Positions 45,034-57,089 of a DNA stretch of 64,000 bases are shown here, in pieces. The notes beneath the pieces are model-generated. The model saw only the letters and a list, made by a program, of their open reading frames with translations, did not search any database and was not told the DNA's origin. Source of the DNA: Argentina anserina. Its lineage: Eukaryota; Streptophyta; Magnoliopsida; Rosales; Rosaceae. Position numbers and translations under genes: made by a program. Every line of letters starts with the position of its first letter. The stretch's first letter is position 1. The stretch is from the NCBI RefSeq assembly GCF_933775445.1, contig NC_065875.1, forward strand, positions 5,345,001 through 5,409,000. The letters are read 5' to 3'.

Positions 45034-45246
45034 CTAGTAGTACAAGACCAGGCGCCTGGAGCAGAGAGAGCAAAAGAACTTCCTCTTGATCTTGAAACAC
45101 ATGGGGAGCAAGCAAAACTTCCACTGAGCCTCGACATCAACAGCTTCTACTTTGCCTCCACAGTGAGGACATGACCCAGGAGCTTGTTGCCTTCCCAATT
45201 CCTTCTCTTCCTCATCACACACATACACCAACCACATTTTTCTCAT
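45034..45246 (-). CDS. Small double-CxxC protein, 70 aa, conserved in plants
   Basis: An intact 70-residue frame from the ATG at 45246. It begins MRKMWLVYVCDEEEKELGRQ and has CPHC at residues 26-29 and CSLC at 59-62, plus lone Cys10, Cys45 and Cys50. The paired CxxC motifs suggest a zinc-ribbon-like fold that binds one zinc ion. The middle (WKFCLLPMCFKIKRKFFC) is basic and hydrophobic. I recall near-identical small proteins in many land plants; database entries sometimes label them methionyl-tRNA synthetase, which the sequence does not support. Function unknown. The start is the first Met and there is no longer in-frame extension with similar character. Upstream on the minus strand is a CT-rich leader (45425-45475 is GA-rich on plus). 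Confidence 0.8.
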   Translation of the reverse strand: MRKMWLVYVCDEEEKELGRQQAPGSCPHCGGKVEAVDVEAQWKFCLLPMCFKIKRKFFCSLCSRRLVLYY

Positions 45247-47288
45247 GCCTGCTGCAAAACCCTTTCCTCTCTTTGATGGTTTTGGTTAATCCGCAATTTG
45301 CTGAGCTGGGTGCAATGGAGGGATGGGGGAGTATTGTTTGATCTGGGATTTTAAAGAGAAGCTCTGCTATGTTGGGTCGGGGTTAGACAGTGAATAATTG
45401 AATATGAATGTGAAACTGAACATGGCAGAGTACTTATGGAGAGAGAGAGGGAGAGAGAGGGGGAGAGAGGGTCGGTCTGAAGAAAGGGAGACATCGAGAA
45501 TATTCCTTTTTACTGAAATTAATTACATTTTCACCAATTACTATAGATGCATTTCACGGTTTCTTTTTCAAATAATTTCATACATTTCCAGTTATTTACA
45601 GTAAAAAATAAGTAACTACAACGTACGTATGTATTTTAACAACAACAAAAACACTGTATATGAAAATGTTACTTAAATTGTCATTAGGATTTCAATTTCT
45701 CTTAATTTCTCCAATAAATCTTTGATGGTAATACGCATCGAGTTCTTACACACAAAAAATTGTAAACACCTCTAAAAAGCATTTGGAATTTTCCTTTATG
45801 TGGCACGTGATTAGATAGAAATAACGACATACTATTTGTGAGGTCACACATCTAATAATCAATAGTTATATTTTTTTTGTCGAGTTTACTGTTTTAATCA
45901 TTAAGCGTCACATTCAATTTAGTTGTTATCACAAAATCTTTGGTCTTCATTATCATATCCCTTGTTAGTTGTTAGGGAGTGCTTATGCAACCATTGGAAG
46001 TTCTCACGCGCTTCCCCTCTAAAAGCTATAATGCGTTGCAAAGTTACCACTTAGGTGGTCTTATGTGCGAAAATTTTCAATCACAATTTACGCAGTTTCA
46101 CATGGCCGCTTCTACAGCTCAAATACAAAAGCTGATGATTGATATCTAGAATTTTTGATTCGAGGAATCGAAACCGAAATGTGAATCTCCCTCGACACAT
46201 AATCAATGGCGTGAATAATTCAAAAGTGTTTTACTCATTTAGGAGCTACCTAGAGGATACCAAATGCAAGTAAACTTTTTCCTCATTTTTATTCCAATGG
46301 GCGGATTTGGTTTTGGTTCTTCATTACTCATGGTTGTTGCAATATCTACCCGTTCTGAGTTAAAAGCCTACGTCGCTTTCCTTTGCTGTGTTGGCCTTAT
46401 TGCTTTCTCACCTATCAAGCAGTGGATGTGCGCCGGGGACCAGCCACCAGTCATAGTTTGTTTTCCCCTTTTTGGCGAGTTTGATTCCAAAGATCCAATT
46501 GCCCGATTCAATTCCAAGTGGCATTCCCAATCAGTATCTTGTTTCTCTTTTAAAATGAGACATACATAAAAATAATTATTAAAAAAGAAAATAGTACTCA
46601 ATTTTTCATTGAGATTTTGCTCTTAATTAGCGGTTTCATTGGCTAAATCTTGTGGTTCCGTAATATATAAGAAATTATCAAGAGCCCCTTTTTGAGATAT
46701 GATTTAGTTCACTATTTTTTCTCTTTTTCATGAATTTAGTGGATATTTTCTAATAGGAGTGAATCATTTAATTCTATAAGTAATTACCAAGAATATGATT
46801 GGGGGGGGGGGGGGGTTGCTAGTGTGTCTTCACAAATGTTAAATTAGGGTATCAAAGTATCAATTGAAAAATATAATATATACTGATTTAGAAAAAAAAA
46901 AGTAAATAAAATGTGAGTGTTGGGTCTTGAACCCAAGATTTTTGTAAACTTAGCTAAGAAAAGATAAGCTCTGTTGCCAACTGAATAAAAATGCATGATA
47001 TATATATAACGATTTTAATCAATATTTATTAAAATTTTAGTTTTTAGTAAAATCTGACTTCGGGACCCTTACTGAATAAGGGGGCATTGTGCGACTGCAC
47101 CAATGACACTCCCCCATGACCGACCCTGTATAGACTCGATCATGTACATCCCATTAAGGACTAACAAATATATGCATCTTGTGAAATAAGTAAGTGAGGT
47201 TAATTTAAGAAAACAATTAACTTGCATATTTGCTTTTCAATCTGATTAGATAAAATATAAGAAGTACATTATATATATATATAGTTTT
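45247..47288. other. Upstream region of the small gene, then AT-rich DNA
   Basis: 45247-45480 probably contains the 5' leader and promoter of the minus-strand gene. A G-run of about 15 lies at 46801-46815. At about 46918-46990 the minus strand shows gggttcaagaccc, a B-box-like match, perhaps a SINE remnant. No gene recognised. Confidence 0.4.
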
Positions 47289-47676
47289 TATCCAGAGTGA
47301 AGCTTCACTCTGAAATTACAGAGTGAAGTTCCAATTTTGGCACATTTTTCGGTCAAATTTTTTCACCATAAACGATTCAATATTTAGGTATGCTATTCAA
47401 GATCATCTTTACAAAACTTCATCCAATTTGACAATGGTTTGAGCTTTCAAAATTGAGATTTACACGAACGGTTCACGTTGAACAGTTTTAATTCATTCAT
47501 TGATTTGATCTAATTTCAATACTTTAACGATGTCCGAATGAGATGAAATTTTGTAGAGATGATCTTGAATAGCATATCTAAATATTGAATCGTTTATGGT
47601 GAAAAAATTTGACCGAAAAGTGTGTTAAAATTAGAACTTCACTCTATAATTTCAGAATGAAGCTTCACTCTGGATA
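47289..47676. mobile_element. Foldback MITE, 388 bp, with arms of about 140 bp
   Basis: The left arm starts TATCCAGAGTGAAGCTTCAC and the right end is its reverse complement with one mismatch. Similarity continues through cggtcaaattttttcacc, cgattcaatattta and gatcatct. The arms are roughly 90% alike by eye. It lies between two (TA)n tracts, so a TA or longer target duplication cannot be read. The ends do not match the Stowaway or Tourist consensus I know. Confidence 0.85.
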
Positions 47677-48529
47677 GATACTGTATATATATATATATAT
47701 AGTTGTAACATAAGGTTTTGATTCTAGTTGGCTTAAGAGACAGGGACGGAGGATAGTAGTGCACTCTCTGGGCTGTAGCCCATGTCATTTGTTTTATCTA
47801 GTTTAATAGGTGTAATTAGACACAAATTATGCATCATATATATGGTAGCCCAGTCTCTTAGTGTCGCAAGAAAAAAGAAAGTCATTAAATTTTGATTACT
47901 TGATGATGCTACTCTTTATGTTAACAGCTTAGTGAAGTTTAAGCCGATCGATATGCAATAATCAACAATTAATATTCAATATGGCGTTCTTAAGGGAAAA
48001 AAAATTAAGAATAATTTTCCTATTTTACTCGATCAATTGATAAAGTCTACCCATTCTAAACAATTAAACCTACTATGTGTTACTATCAACTACTTGATTG
48101 AAGACCGATTACATAACAAAATTTTTAGTTGTTATATATAATTTTATAATTTTTAATTATAGATTTTTCATTATGAGTGTATTCAAAATGATAATTTATT
48201 TATATCCATGTACACATGAATTTTTTTTATCGATTACAGTTTAGCCCAATCTAATCCGAAATCTTGGCTCCGTTCCTGTAGAGATGATACTTTAAGTGTA
48301 CTTATCAGGATATAAAGGGGTACATGACAATGCATATACGTTATCTAGTTTTAATTGACATATTTGAGCATTGTGCAAAAGATTTCATTCGTCAATGTTT
48401 AATAGCTCTCAACATGAACAACCAAGGTTGGTAAATCTTTTTTCTTTAACTAATTTTAATGTGTTTGTTATTGCTGAGACATTACAATGTATTCATAATC
48501 AATTACGGTCAAAGTTCAACAAGTACATC
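47677..48529. other. AT-rich intergenic DNA
   Basis: No gene or complete element recognised. It begins with a (TA)n tract at about 47685-47700. Confidence 0.5.
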
Positions 48530-49005
48530 TGTAGACACATGAAATTTAATTAAGTAAATCATTTTTATTAAATGATTAAATCGACCAAGAACCCGACAAA
48601 ATTGCACACATGGCTCAAAAGTCAAAAAAGTTAGTGCGAATCCGAACAAAACTCGCGTCAACACATAAATGGATGATCGTAATCGAAGCTACATGATTCT
48701 GACTTAAATCAGAAATTAAATGTCATTGACGATTCGAAATGGTAATCGGACATTTGATTAAATTAATAAATTTCTTAACGGTTATAATTAAATCAATTAT
48801 TTAAATATGTTTAATTGAGTTATAAGAATAACTAATTTTAAATTAACCAGAAAATACATATTGATTTAATTAGACAATTAAAGAAATAATATTATTTTAG
48901 TGTCATTAAAATATTCTATAAAATAGAAGCCTTGACACTATAAATACCTATTCCAACATGAAAAGAGGGGACTTGAGAAGAAGAGAGAAAATCACTTGAG
49001 CAAGA
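48530..49005 (+). repeat. 5' LTR fragment (U3 with TATA box)
   Basis: Matches the sense strand of the 994-bp LTR from TGTAGACACATG to cttgagcaagaa. It contains a TATA-like cactataaatacc near 48936-48948. The R/U5 half with the minisatellite, the primer-binding site and the start of gag are deleted; the sequence jumps to gag near 49040. Confidence 0.85.
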
Positions 49006-49029
49006 AAAGAGGTACTAGAGCTCAAGAGA

Positions 49030-50800
49030 ATGACCACTACTTCGACTTCAACACAAGAGTTCTCTGATGATGAATCGCACACGGCATCATACCATAGATG
49101 TCCCAAAGAAGATGGCGATAACTTTCATTCTATGGCGCATGAGTCCTCTTCTGACAATGCATAGGTTTTGGTGACGGGGACATCCACAATTGAAGAGCAA
49201 CTTTCCAATCTGTTGGAGATGGTTGAAAAGCTCATCCGAACGGTTGAAGAAAAGGACATGCAAATCGCTGAGCTTTATAGCAAGTTGAAAGATCACGATG
49301 ATGAGAACTCCACCAAAGGGTCGCATGGCAGGAGCAAAGTAAATGAAAAGAGAGAAACATCCAAGAACAATGATGACGACTCACTTGGTTCCTTGTCACT
49401 CCAGCAATTGCAGGATATCATCACTAACTCAATTCGGGCTCAATATGGAGGTCCTTCTCGTGACTCCCTCACTTACTCCAAACCTTACACTAAGAAGATC
49501 AACAACTTAAGGATGCCGTTAGGGTATCAGCCACCAAAGTTCCAACAACTTGAAGGTAAAGGGAACCCGAAGCAACACGTCGCCCACTTTGTGGAGACTT
49601 GAAGTAATGCTGGGACTGAAGGCGATCACCTTGTCAAGCAGTTTGTTTGCTCGTTGAAGGGAAACGCCTTTGAGTGGTATACATACTTAGAGCCGGAGTA
49701 TGTTGACAGTTAGGACCAGATGGAACACGAGTTCCTCAATCGATTCTATAGTACAAGGCAGACGGTGAGCATGATGGAGCTAACTAGCACGAAGCAACGG
49801 AAGAATGAACCCGTGGTCGACTACATCAATAGATGACGCTTACTTAGCCTTAATTGCAAGGACCGAATATCAGAGGTGTCAGCAATGTGCATCCAAGGCA
49901 TGCACTTTGATTTGCTATACATCTTGCAAGGAATCAAGCTTCATTCTTTGGAAGAGTTGGCTACTCGAGCCCACGACATGGAGCTAAGCTTGGCAAGTCA
50001 TAAGGGAAAGAATGAGTCTCTGGTTGACCAACGAAAATACAAAGTCTTCGGAAGCAGATTTGACAAGGTTGTGAAGAAGCCTTCCAAAGAATCAATGGTC
50101 ATCAATATTGCACCGGTTAAGATCTCTACGCGGGATAAGAAGGAGTTCAATAAGGTGGAACCTTCTCGAACCTACAATAGGAGTAAATGCACGTTGAAAG
50201 AGATGAAGTGAAAGACGTACCGGTTCTCAAACTCTGATGTGGCTGGCATGTTAGAGGATCTACTTGAAAACAAGATAATAGATCTTCCGGAGTGCAAGCG
50301 TTCAGAAGAAATGCATCATGTCAACGATCCAAGTATTGCAAATATCATCGCCTCATTAGTCACCCTATAGAGAAGTGCTTTGTTCTCAAGGATTTGATAA
50401 TGAATCTCACCAAGCAAGGACGTGGCTGAAGTCAATTGCACTACCGTAACATTCGGGTCGTTCGAGCCAGTTCCATTCCCTTCTCACCCAATGAAAGCAT
50501 CGTTCCATTTCACAAAGGAGGCACGCGAACATATGAAGACCAAAGAAGTTAAAGAATGTTCTGCTTCCACACCTATCCTCCAAGTTTCCTTTAATGCCAA
50601 TGATGAAGGATGGATATTGGTCACCGAGAGAAGAACTCCAAAATGTATGATGTCAAATTCACCGATTGCCCAACCAAGTCATAAGAAATCACCTCTACGA
50701 CGGGAGGAGAATGGACGAGGACGTTTTGAGACGAAAACCGTTCCATATTTGTGGAAGCCTCTTCATCGGAACTTGTCAATAGAGCACTTGCCTACAAAAT
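49030..50800 (+). pseudogene. Gag pseudogene of the large Tat element
   Basis: Segments match the intact gag ORF at 22309-24606: EEQLSNLLEMVEKLIRTVEE (49168 onward), LQQLQDIITNSIRAQYGG, then FQQLEGKGNPKQHVAHFVET ending in TGA at 49600-49602, and [18 protein letters not shown] and [20 protein letters not shown]. Stops at 49600 and about 49712, 49836 and 50209, and a frame change near 50330, break it. The piece 50422-50802 (NCTTVTFGSFEPVPFPSHP) continues past the point where the smaller element has a deletion. The N-terminal ~165 residues are missing. Confidence 0.88.
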
Positions 50801-50885
50801 AACCAAAGGTCACTTCAATTGCCGCAAGTTGTGAAGTTAGCTCCAAAGAAGTCGAAAAGTCTGAAGCAAGAGAAATAGGTGCAAG

Positions 50886-51363
50886 TCATGTGTTAAAGAA
50901 AAATGAGGTATTGAAACAATTTGAGAGTCTACCTTTCCAACTTAGTCTTTCTAACTTGATGCAATTGCCAAAATCAATGAGATGCGCACTTGTAGAGTTG
51001 CTCATTGACGTAGGAAAACACTCCACAAGCATGAAGGAATGTAGCTCATGTGATGTATATTGTGATGACATTCACTTCACAGATGATGACCTTCAATTGG
51101 GGTCTAAGCTATATAATCGGCCTTTTTTGTGACAGAGTACATGCGAGAACGGAAGTTAAATCGCATGCTCATAGACGGAGGGTCAGTAGTAAATATCATG
51201 CCCAAGTCAACCATATCTCAACTCGGCATCAACGTTGATGAGTTATCAATAAGTCGTCTCATAATCCAAAGTTTCAACCAAGTAGGACAAAGAGCGATAG
51301 GGATGATCAGAGAGTTAAAATCAAACACCTTGTTCCATGTCATCGATGTGAAGACCTCGTACA
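50886..51363 (+). pseudogene. Retroviral-type aspartic protease of the Tat element, left part
   Basis: The reading gives HFTDDDLQLGSKLYNRP, then after a frame change MLIDGGSVVNIMPKSTISQL, the active-site region of a pepsin-type retrotransposon protease (D-G/S-G motif). It continues to FHVIDVKTSY and is cut by the 2261-bp insertion. The enzyme would release gag and pol proteins. Confidence 0.85.
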
Positions 51364-53624
51364 TGATCGGTTCGATTACTCGAGATCAATATTAACCATG
51401 TAAGCATCGTTAGTAGTATAAAGCAAGAGGGTATCGTTCACAAACCGGGGATCCATCCAGGGTAAGAATCACAAATATTTAACAACGAATTCATAAGAGT
51501 TTGAGGATTTTGGGATATATTTAGGATCAAACATAAAATAAACCTAAACTAATATATAAATGTGATCAACCAACGAACACATAAGCAATTACCAAAAAAA
51601 TAACATAAGAACAAAGGTAACAAAATCTAATCTCAATTAAGTTCATGCCGTAAGGTTCATTATACATCCTAGAATCGGTTATGCAGTTAAGTTCCTCCCA
51701 AGGTTCCTAACTCAATGACACTTTAACACATTCGAACTCAGTCCTAACCTCATTCGAAATCTAACATACTTATCCTACCATGCAACTTCAATGCCACGCA
51801 TATTGAATTCATTAAGCATGTCACCTACTTAACCAACAATCATGCAATTCCAAAAATCACATAGAAAAGATAAACATATTCAAATGCACAAGTCTAACCG
51901 AACCTAGGCAATAATCGGTGAAGGTGACAAAGAACAAACAATTAATCAACTCCCAAGTATATAAATCGTTTATAACTTTGGATTATTACACATGCGACGT
52001 CAACTTCCGGGTATCAAACACACACGTAAGTAAGAACACACCGAAAATCATTTAAATAAATAAACAGAAATTCATGGCATAAAACCTAAAATCATTGAAT
52101 TAAAAATCGAAAACCTTAATTCATGATGTCATTCAAAAGTTACAAATATCTCATAGACAAGAATAAAAATTACTTTAACAAAACCTAAACATAAATCATC
52201 CAAGAACAAGAACATAAAAACCTAAAAAAATAACATGAAGATCAAAGAGTTACACTTTATAATTCTCCTCACAAGGTTCCTTACAAAGGTAGCATGAGAT
52301 CTTAAAGAGTATGGTATCCTAGGCTCCCAAGCTTTGGACAGAAAATATGATGAAGGGTGGTGAATTCGGATTCTATGGTTCTTGGTGAATGAAAATGTTT
52401 GGGCAGAGCTTTGGCAAGTCTTGTGAGCAAGGTTGATGATGTTTTTCTGTGGAATTGAGGTTCTATATATAGAGGAAGAAACCCAAGAGAGGATGGCCAC
52501 AAAGTCCACAAAGTTGAAACCAAATTGGTTGAGGTTTCCTAGATTCGGCAGATCTGACCTTTGTCCCTTGTTGTGGCCATAACTTTCTCTGCAAAATAGA
52601 TATTGAGATGATTCCAACTGGAAATTTCAACTAGACTTCCGTGGGTTTTCATCCATATATCTTGCATTTTCTCAATCATTTTAAGCTGTACAGGGGAGCC
52701 CGTCAAATTTGGATGATCTGCACTGCCAGAATTCTGATTTCTATAAGGATTGCATATCTTTTGCATTAATTGTATATCTTCTTCCTCCTTGCATGCTTAT
52801 TTCGTTTGCACAAATTTCTTCCTTTGAATTAGGGAGGCAGCAAAAGTCTTAATTGTTGCAGCCATGTTTGATTTTTCTTACCTCTTCTTATTAAATTTGC
52901 TGCATGCCTTCTTTGACTTTCTTGCCTCTTCTCATTTAATTTGCTGCATGCCTTCTTTGACATTCTTTGGTGCAGGGATTTATGGACATTCCGATACATA
53001 TTTGTGCTCTATATACAGGAGGAACAAAGTACCAAGTTTCCCTCATAGCCCTTGGATCAAAAGAAAATCAATGGCTGAGATAATTCCGCGGAGTTCACTG
53101 GACCTCCGATCAATGATTCGGTCATATCTCCATGTAGGAATAAGATATTGATTTGATTCCAAATCCGACAGAAACTAGACTCACATAGCTTTCTATTCAT
53201 ATAAGGTACGTCTTATAACTCGATCGGAGATATCCAGGGGAGCCAGTCAAAGTTGGACTATAAATCTTGACAGCATTTTCATTCTTGCATGGATTGGGCT
53301 TTTAAGTGTATCTTCTTCTCCTTTTTCCTTGTGGAACTAGGATTTATTTCCTTCTCCAACATGGATTTATATTTCCTAATAAGAATAAGTACGTTAGAAA
53401 CAAAGAAATACAGAAGGATGAATCCTACTCGAACATGGAATCATATCTCAACAAGGATTCTTAACACTTAGCACGATTTCATCATCAATTCACTCATAAT
53501 TGATATAAGCTCTACCTACACACTTATTCATACAAAAGAAACTAAAATATAGTAAATAAGAGGTAAAAAAGAGTACGAATAGGGCATAAACATATTAAGA
53601 ACGTCACACTTTGTGCTCCTATCA
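51364..53624 (-). mobile_element. Solo-LTR-like element, 2261 bp, inserted in the protease (target duplication GTACA)
   Basis: On the minus strand it starts TGATAGGAGCACAAAGTGTG and ends CGAACCGATCA. GTACA flanks it exactly at 51359-51363 and 53625-53629. Removing it joins VKTSY to NLLLGRPWVHENG, the normal protease sequence. It is the third member of the family at 37394 and 38023, about 0.7 kb longer, with an internal duplication of ttgctgcatgccttctttga (about 52908 and 52944). Non-coding. Confidence 0.9.
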
Positions 53625-53629
53625 GTACA

Positions 53630-55080
53630 ACTTGTTATTGGGACGACCATGGGTACATGAAAATGGCATCGTGTCATCCACTTTACACCAATGCTTCAAG
53701 TTCTATCGCGGAGGTGTGACAACCGTGGTAGGAGATACCAAATCATTCACAGAAGCTGAATCATAATTTGCGGATTCTAAATTCTACACAGATGAGGAGT
53801 CAATGAAAGAGGTCATTCCGGTCTGAATACCCTATACGGGGAAAGCCGCTAAAGTTATGGAGAATGATGCCAAATCAGAAAACTTTGAGCTTTATGGTGA
53901 AGTGTCGCAAAAAGTCTCATCTGAAGCGGCAACATCATTTGTGGAGAGAAAAGTCAGTCATGCTTTTCCGGTCCTTCGCTATGTTCCGAAGTCTAGACGA
54001 AGGGAGGGGGAGTCTCCATTTGTCGGGACAAACTCACAAGAGTGTCCACGAAAATTAGAAGATGATGATGTGAAATGTTAAGGGAGGAGTCAACATTGCC
54101 ATTAATAAAGGTGAGCAACCGAAATCCTACAAAGCAGCCACTAAAGGGGTTTGTGAAACAAATTCAAGGTAAGACGGAACATGAATTGCTGCCCAAGAAA
54201 AGAACAAGTGAAAGGTTTGATCCTAACACATACAAGCTATTAGAAAATGCTGGATACAATTTTGGTTCATCATGCGAAAAACACGACTAAGCTGCAGCAA
54301 AGATGACGCTTGAGCTCGATGAGCCATTGAAGAAGTTAAGAGAGCAATGGGCAACAATTGATTCTTCTAAAGCTGGTCTCGGTTTCACTTCGAGCAAACC
54401 AATCAGAATTTCAGGAAGAAGAAGGGCAGAGCGAACAAATGTGCAACATATCAGTGTCGAGGTAGTTGAAGAGAAGAGTCAAGAGGTTCAGTCAACCCCT
54501 CGCATTTCGTCGTTCGATCGCATTCGTCTAGGTTCTCAAAGAGCAACATCTGAACGTATTGAAGGATCAATCACATGGGTGTAGGTTTTTGACCGTGTGA
54601 ATATGACAGCAAGTAGAGGGTGAGTCTTCAATCGCATCGGTAGTACAACCACTTGGCCTTCCGTATTCAAAACGATGTCAAGTTCACACAAAGATAAGAA
54701 AGAGTCAAACCTCATTCTGCAAAAGCCTGCATTGGAAAGGATCCAAGCACCTAAGGAACGACAAATAAGCAAGAGAAAAATGACTTGTAGTCAAGCGGAG
54801 AGCAAAGAAATCCGAAGTCGTATCCCGTCACGCATGAAGAGGCATTGTGTGTTGGAAGTGGATTCCATGGATCAACTCAAAGTGAAGCAACATACCATCA
54901 TATTCATTGGCTAAAAAGGAGATAGCAACCTCAGTAATGGCGATGAGGATAACATTGTCCAAACCTCTTATCATATCACGGTGGTAGAAGCAGATGTCGT
55001 AGAGGAAGACGATCGTGAAGATTTTGAAATTGAAGTAGACGAAACTCCTTCAGAACTTGAAGACGGGGGGCAAGCCACTA
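53630..55080 (+). pseudogene. Protease end and pol linker of the Tat element
   Basis: After the insertion the reading resumes with LLLGRPWVHENGIVSSTLHQ and CFKFYRGGVTTVVGDTKSF, the C-terminal part of the protease. The linker follows in several frames: KRTSERFDPNTYKLLENAGY (54075-54290), KPIRISGRRR, then ERQISKRKMTCSQAESKEIR (54675 onward). An acidic stretch ends it (EDDREDFEIEVDETPSELED). The smaller element keeps only the last two parts. Confidence 0.82.
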
Positions 55081-56050
55081 TGGACGAACTTAAGGAGATT
55101 AACTTGGGAACAAAAGGAGACCCAAGCCCTATTTTTATGAGTGCGTCTTTAAGTTCAAAAGAAGAAAAAGAATATCTTGATCTGTTGCTCGGGTACAAAG
55201 ATGTATTTTTTTGGACGTACAAAGAAATGCCCGGCCTGGATCCAAATGTAGCAGTTCATCGACATGCTGTCAAACCGGAGGCTGAGCCAACCAAGCAAAC
55301 ACAAAGATGCTTTTGAACAAAACTTATTCCTCAAATTGAAGTAGAAGTTGATAAGTTGATTGTTGCAGGCTTCATTAGAGAGGTTTAATATCCCAAGTGG
55401 ATAGCAAACATTGTTCATGTCAAGAAGAAGAACGGACAAATCCGCTTTTGTGTAGACTTTCGTGACTTAAATGAGGCATGTCCAAAAGATGATTTCCCTC
55501 TGCCAATCATAGAGCTCATGGTGAATGCGACAACTAGGCATGAGGCTTTGTCATTCATGGATGGATCGTCAGGTTACAATTAGATAAGGATGACCTTAGA
55601 GGATAAGGAACTCACTGCATTTCGAACTCCCAAAAGAATTTATTGTTATAAAGTCATGCCATTCAGGTTAAAAAAATGCCGGTGCAACGTACCAACGTGC
55701 TATGCAGAAATTTTTTTGTGACATGCTGCACAAGTATGTAAAGTGCTATGTTGATGATTTAGTTGTCAAAACAAAGAAACGAAGTGATCACCTGCAAGAT
55801 ATACGAAGAGTGTTTGGCAGGTTACGGAACACCAGTTAAAAATGAATCCTTTGAAGTGTGCATTCGGCGTCAGTTCTGGAAAATTTCTTGGATTGATCGT
55901 GAAGCACCGAGGCATCGAGGTAGACCAATAAAAAATTAAAACAATCCAGGAAATGCCAGAGCCAAGAAATTTACGCGAGTTGAAAAGCCTCCAAGGATGA
56001 CTTGCCTTCATCAGATGGTTCATATCGAACCTGGTGGGCCGTTGCCAACC
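55081..56050 (+). pseudogene. Gypsy reverse transcriptase, multiply broken
   Basis: Begins with EKEYLDLLLGYKDVFFWTYK and MPGLDPNVAVHRHAVKPEA, the usual RT entry. After stops, VKKKNGQIRFCVDFRDLNEA, CPKDDFPLP, then MDGSSGYNQIRM and LEDKELTAFRTP are read. Near 55740 the sequence encodes KCYVDDLVVK, the catalytic YVDD box, in another frame. Stops at 55314 and 55387 and several frame changes follow. LIVKHRGIEVD and LKSLQGLAFIRWFI-type phrases near 55890-56030 mark the RT connection. Confidence 0.87.
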
Positions 56051-56600
56051 TTCCAGTCGACTCATGAAGAAAGATGTTCCATTTGTATGGGATGAAGCTT
56101 GTTGCAATGCATTTGAGAGCATAAAGAAATACATGGCGAATCCTCCGCTGTTCGGTGCACCTGTCGCCGGGAAACCTCTTATCCTTTACATCGTGGCTCA
56201 AGAGAGATCACTTGGGGCCTTTCTTGCCCAAGAAAATGAAGCCAAAAAGGAGAAAACCTTGTACTAATTAAGTCGGACCCTCACCAAACCTGAGCTAAAT
56301 TATCCGCTGATAGAGAAGATGTATCTTGCACTCGTCTTCGCCATTCAAAAGTTTAGGCATTACATGCAAGCTTAAACAATGCACTTGGTGGCGCGAGCCG
56401 ATCCAGTTAAGTTCTTATTATCTAAACCAGTTCTAACTGAATGCATGGCTAAGTGGGCGTTACTATTGAACCAACACGATATCATATATCTGCCCACTAA
56501 AGCAGTGAAAGGATATGCGTTGGCTGACTTCCTGGTGGACCACCATATTCCAGCGGATTGGGAAATCTCAGATGACTTCTCGGACGAGGAAGTCTTCCTC
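56051..56600 (+). pseudogene. First RNase H of the Tat element
   Basis: The frame at 56034-56267 gives DVPFVWDEACCNAFESIKKY, NPPLFGAPVAGKPLILYIV and SLGAFLAQENE, the RNase H fused to RT. It continues with TLTKPELNYPLIEKMYLALV and KFRHYMQA after a TAA, then LSKPVLTECMAKWALLLNQH and ADFLVDHHIP. Confidence 0.85.
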
Positions 56601-57060
56601 GCAGAGGTTCTCCCTACTTGGAATATGTTTTTCGATGGCTCATCTAGGGTAGACGGAGCAAGTGCTGGTGTTATCTTTGTCTCTCCACAAAAACATATAT
56701 TGCCTTATTCTTTCACTCTTGGGGAATTATGCTCCAACAATGTCACAGAGTACCAAGCGTTCATCATGGGATTGCAAACAGCGTTAGAAATAAAAATCCA
56801 AAGTCTCGAAGTGTATGGAGACTCGAAGTTGGTGATTGATCAACTACTCACGAATTACGAGGTCAAGAAGGAAGATTTGGTACCTTATTTCCAACTCACC
56901 ACACAACTCTTGAAGGGTTTTGATAATGTTATACTTATACATGTGCTACAGAAAGAAAATTAAATGGCAAACGCATTAGCCAACTTGGCGGCGACTTTGG
57001 CATTGTCTGGAGACGAAATTTTGGACATCCCAATTTGCCAAAGGTGGGTCGTGACAACAA
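56601..57060 (+). pseudogene. Second (Tat-specific) RNase H
   Basis: The reading WNMFFDGSSRVDGASAGVIF has the first catalytic Asp (FDGS), then SNNVTEYQAFIMGLQTALEI with the Glu and VYGDSKLVIDQL with the second Asp. ANALANLAATLA gives the end of the domain. This archaeal-like RNase H placed between RT-RNase H and integrase is a mark of the Tat lineage. A TAA (56961-56963) breaks it just before the end. Confidence 0.88.
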
Positions 57061-57089
57061 AACCTTCCCTGTAGTGTGTCAATCTTCAT

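Noticed and set aside
44733..45124. ORFs with poly-Lys or poly-Phe runs
   Set aside because: Artefacts of the (GAA)n-(GA)n tract; the real frame is the minus-strand 45034-45246 ORF.
52222..52617. 131-codon minus-strand ORF as a gene
   Set aside because: Lies within the non-coding solo-LTR-like element; no domain and no matching frame in the other two family members.
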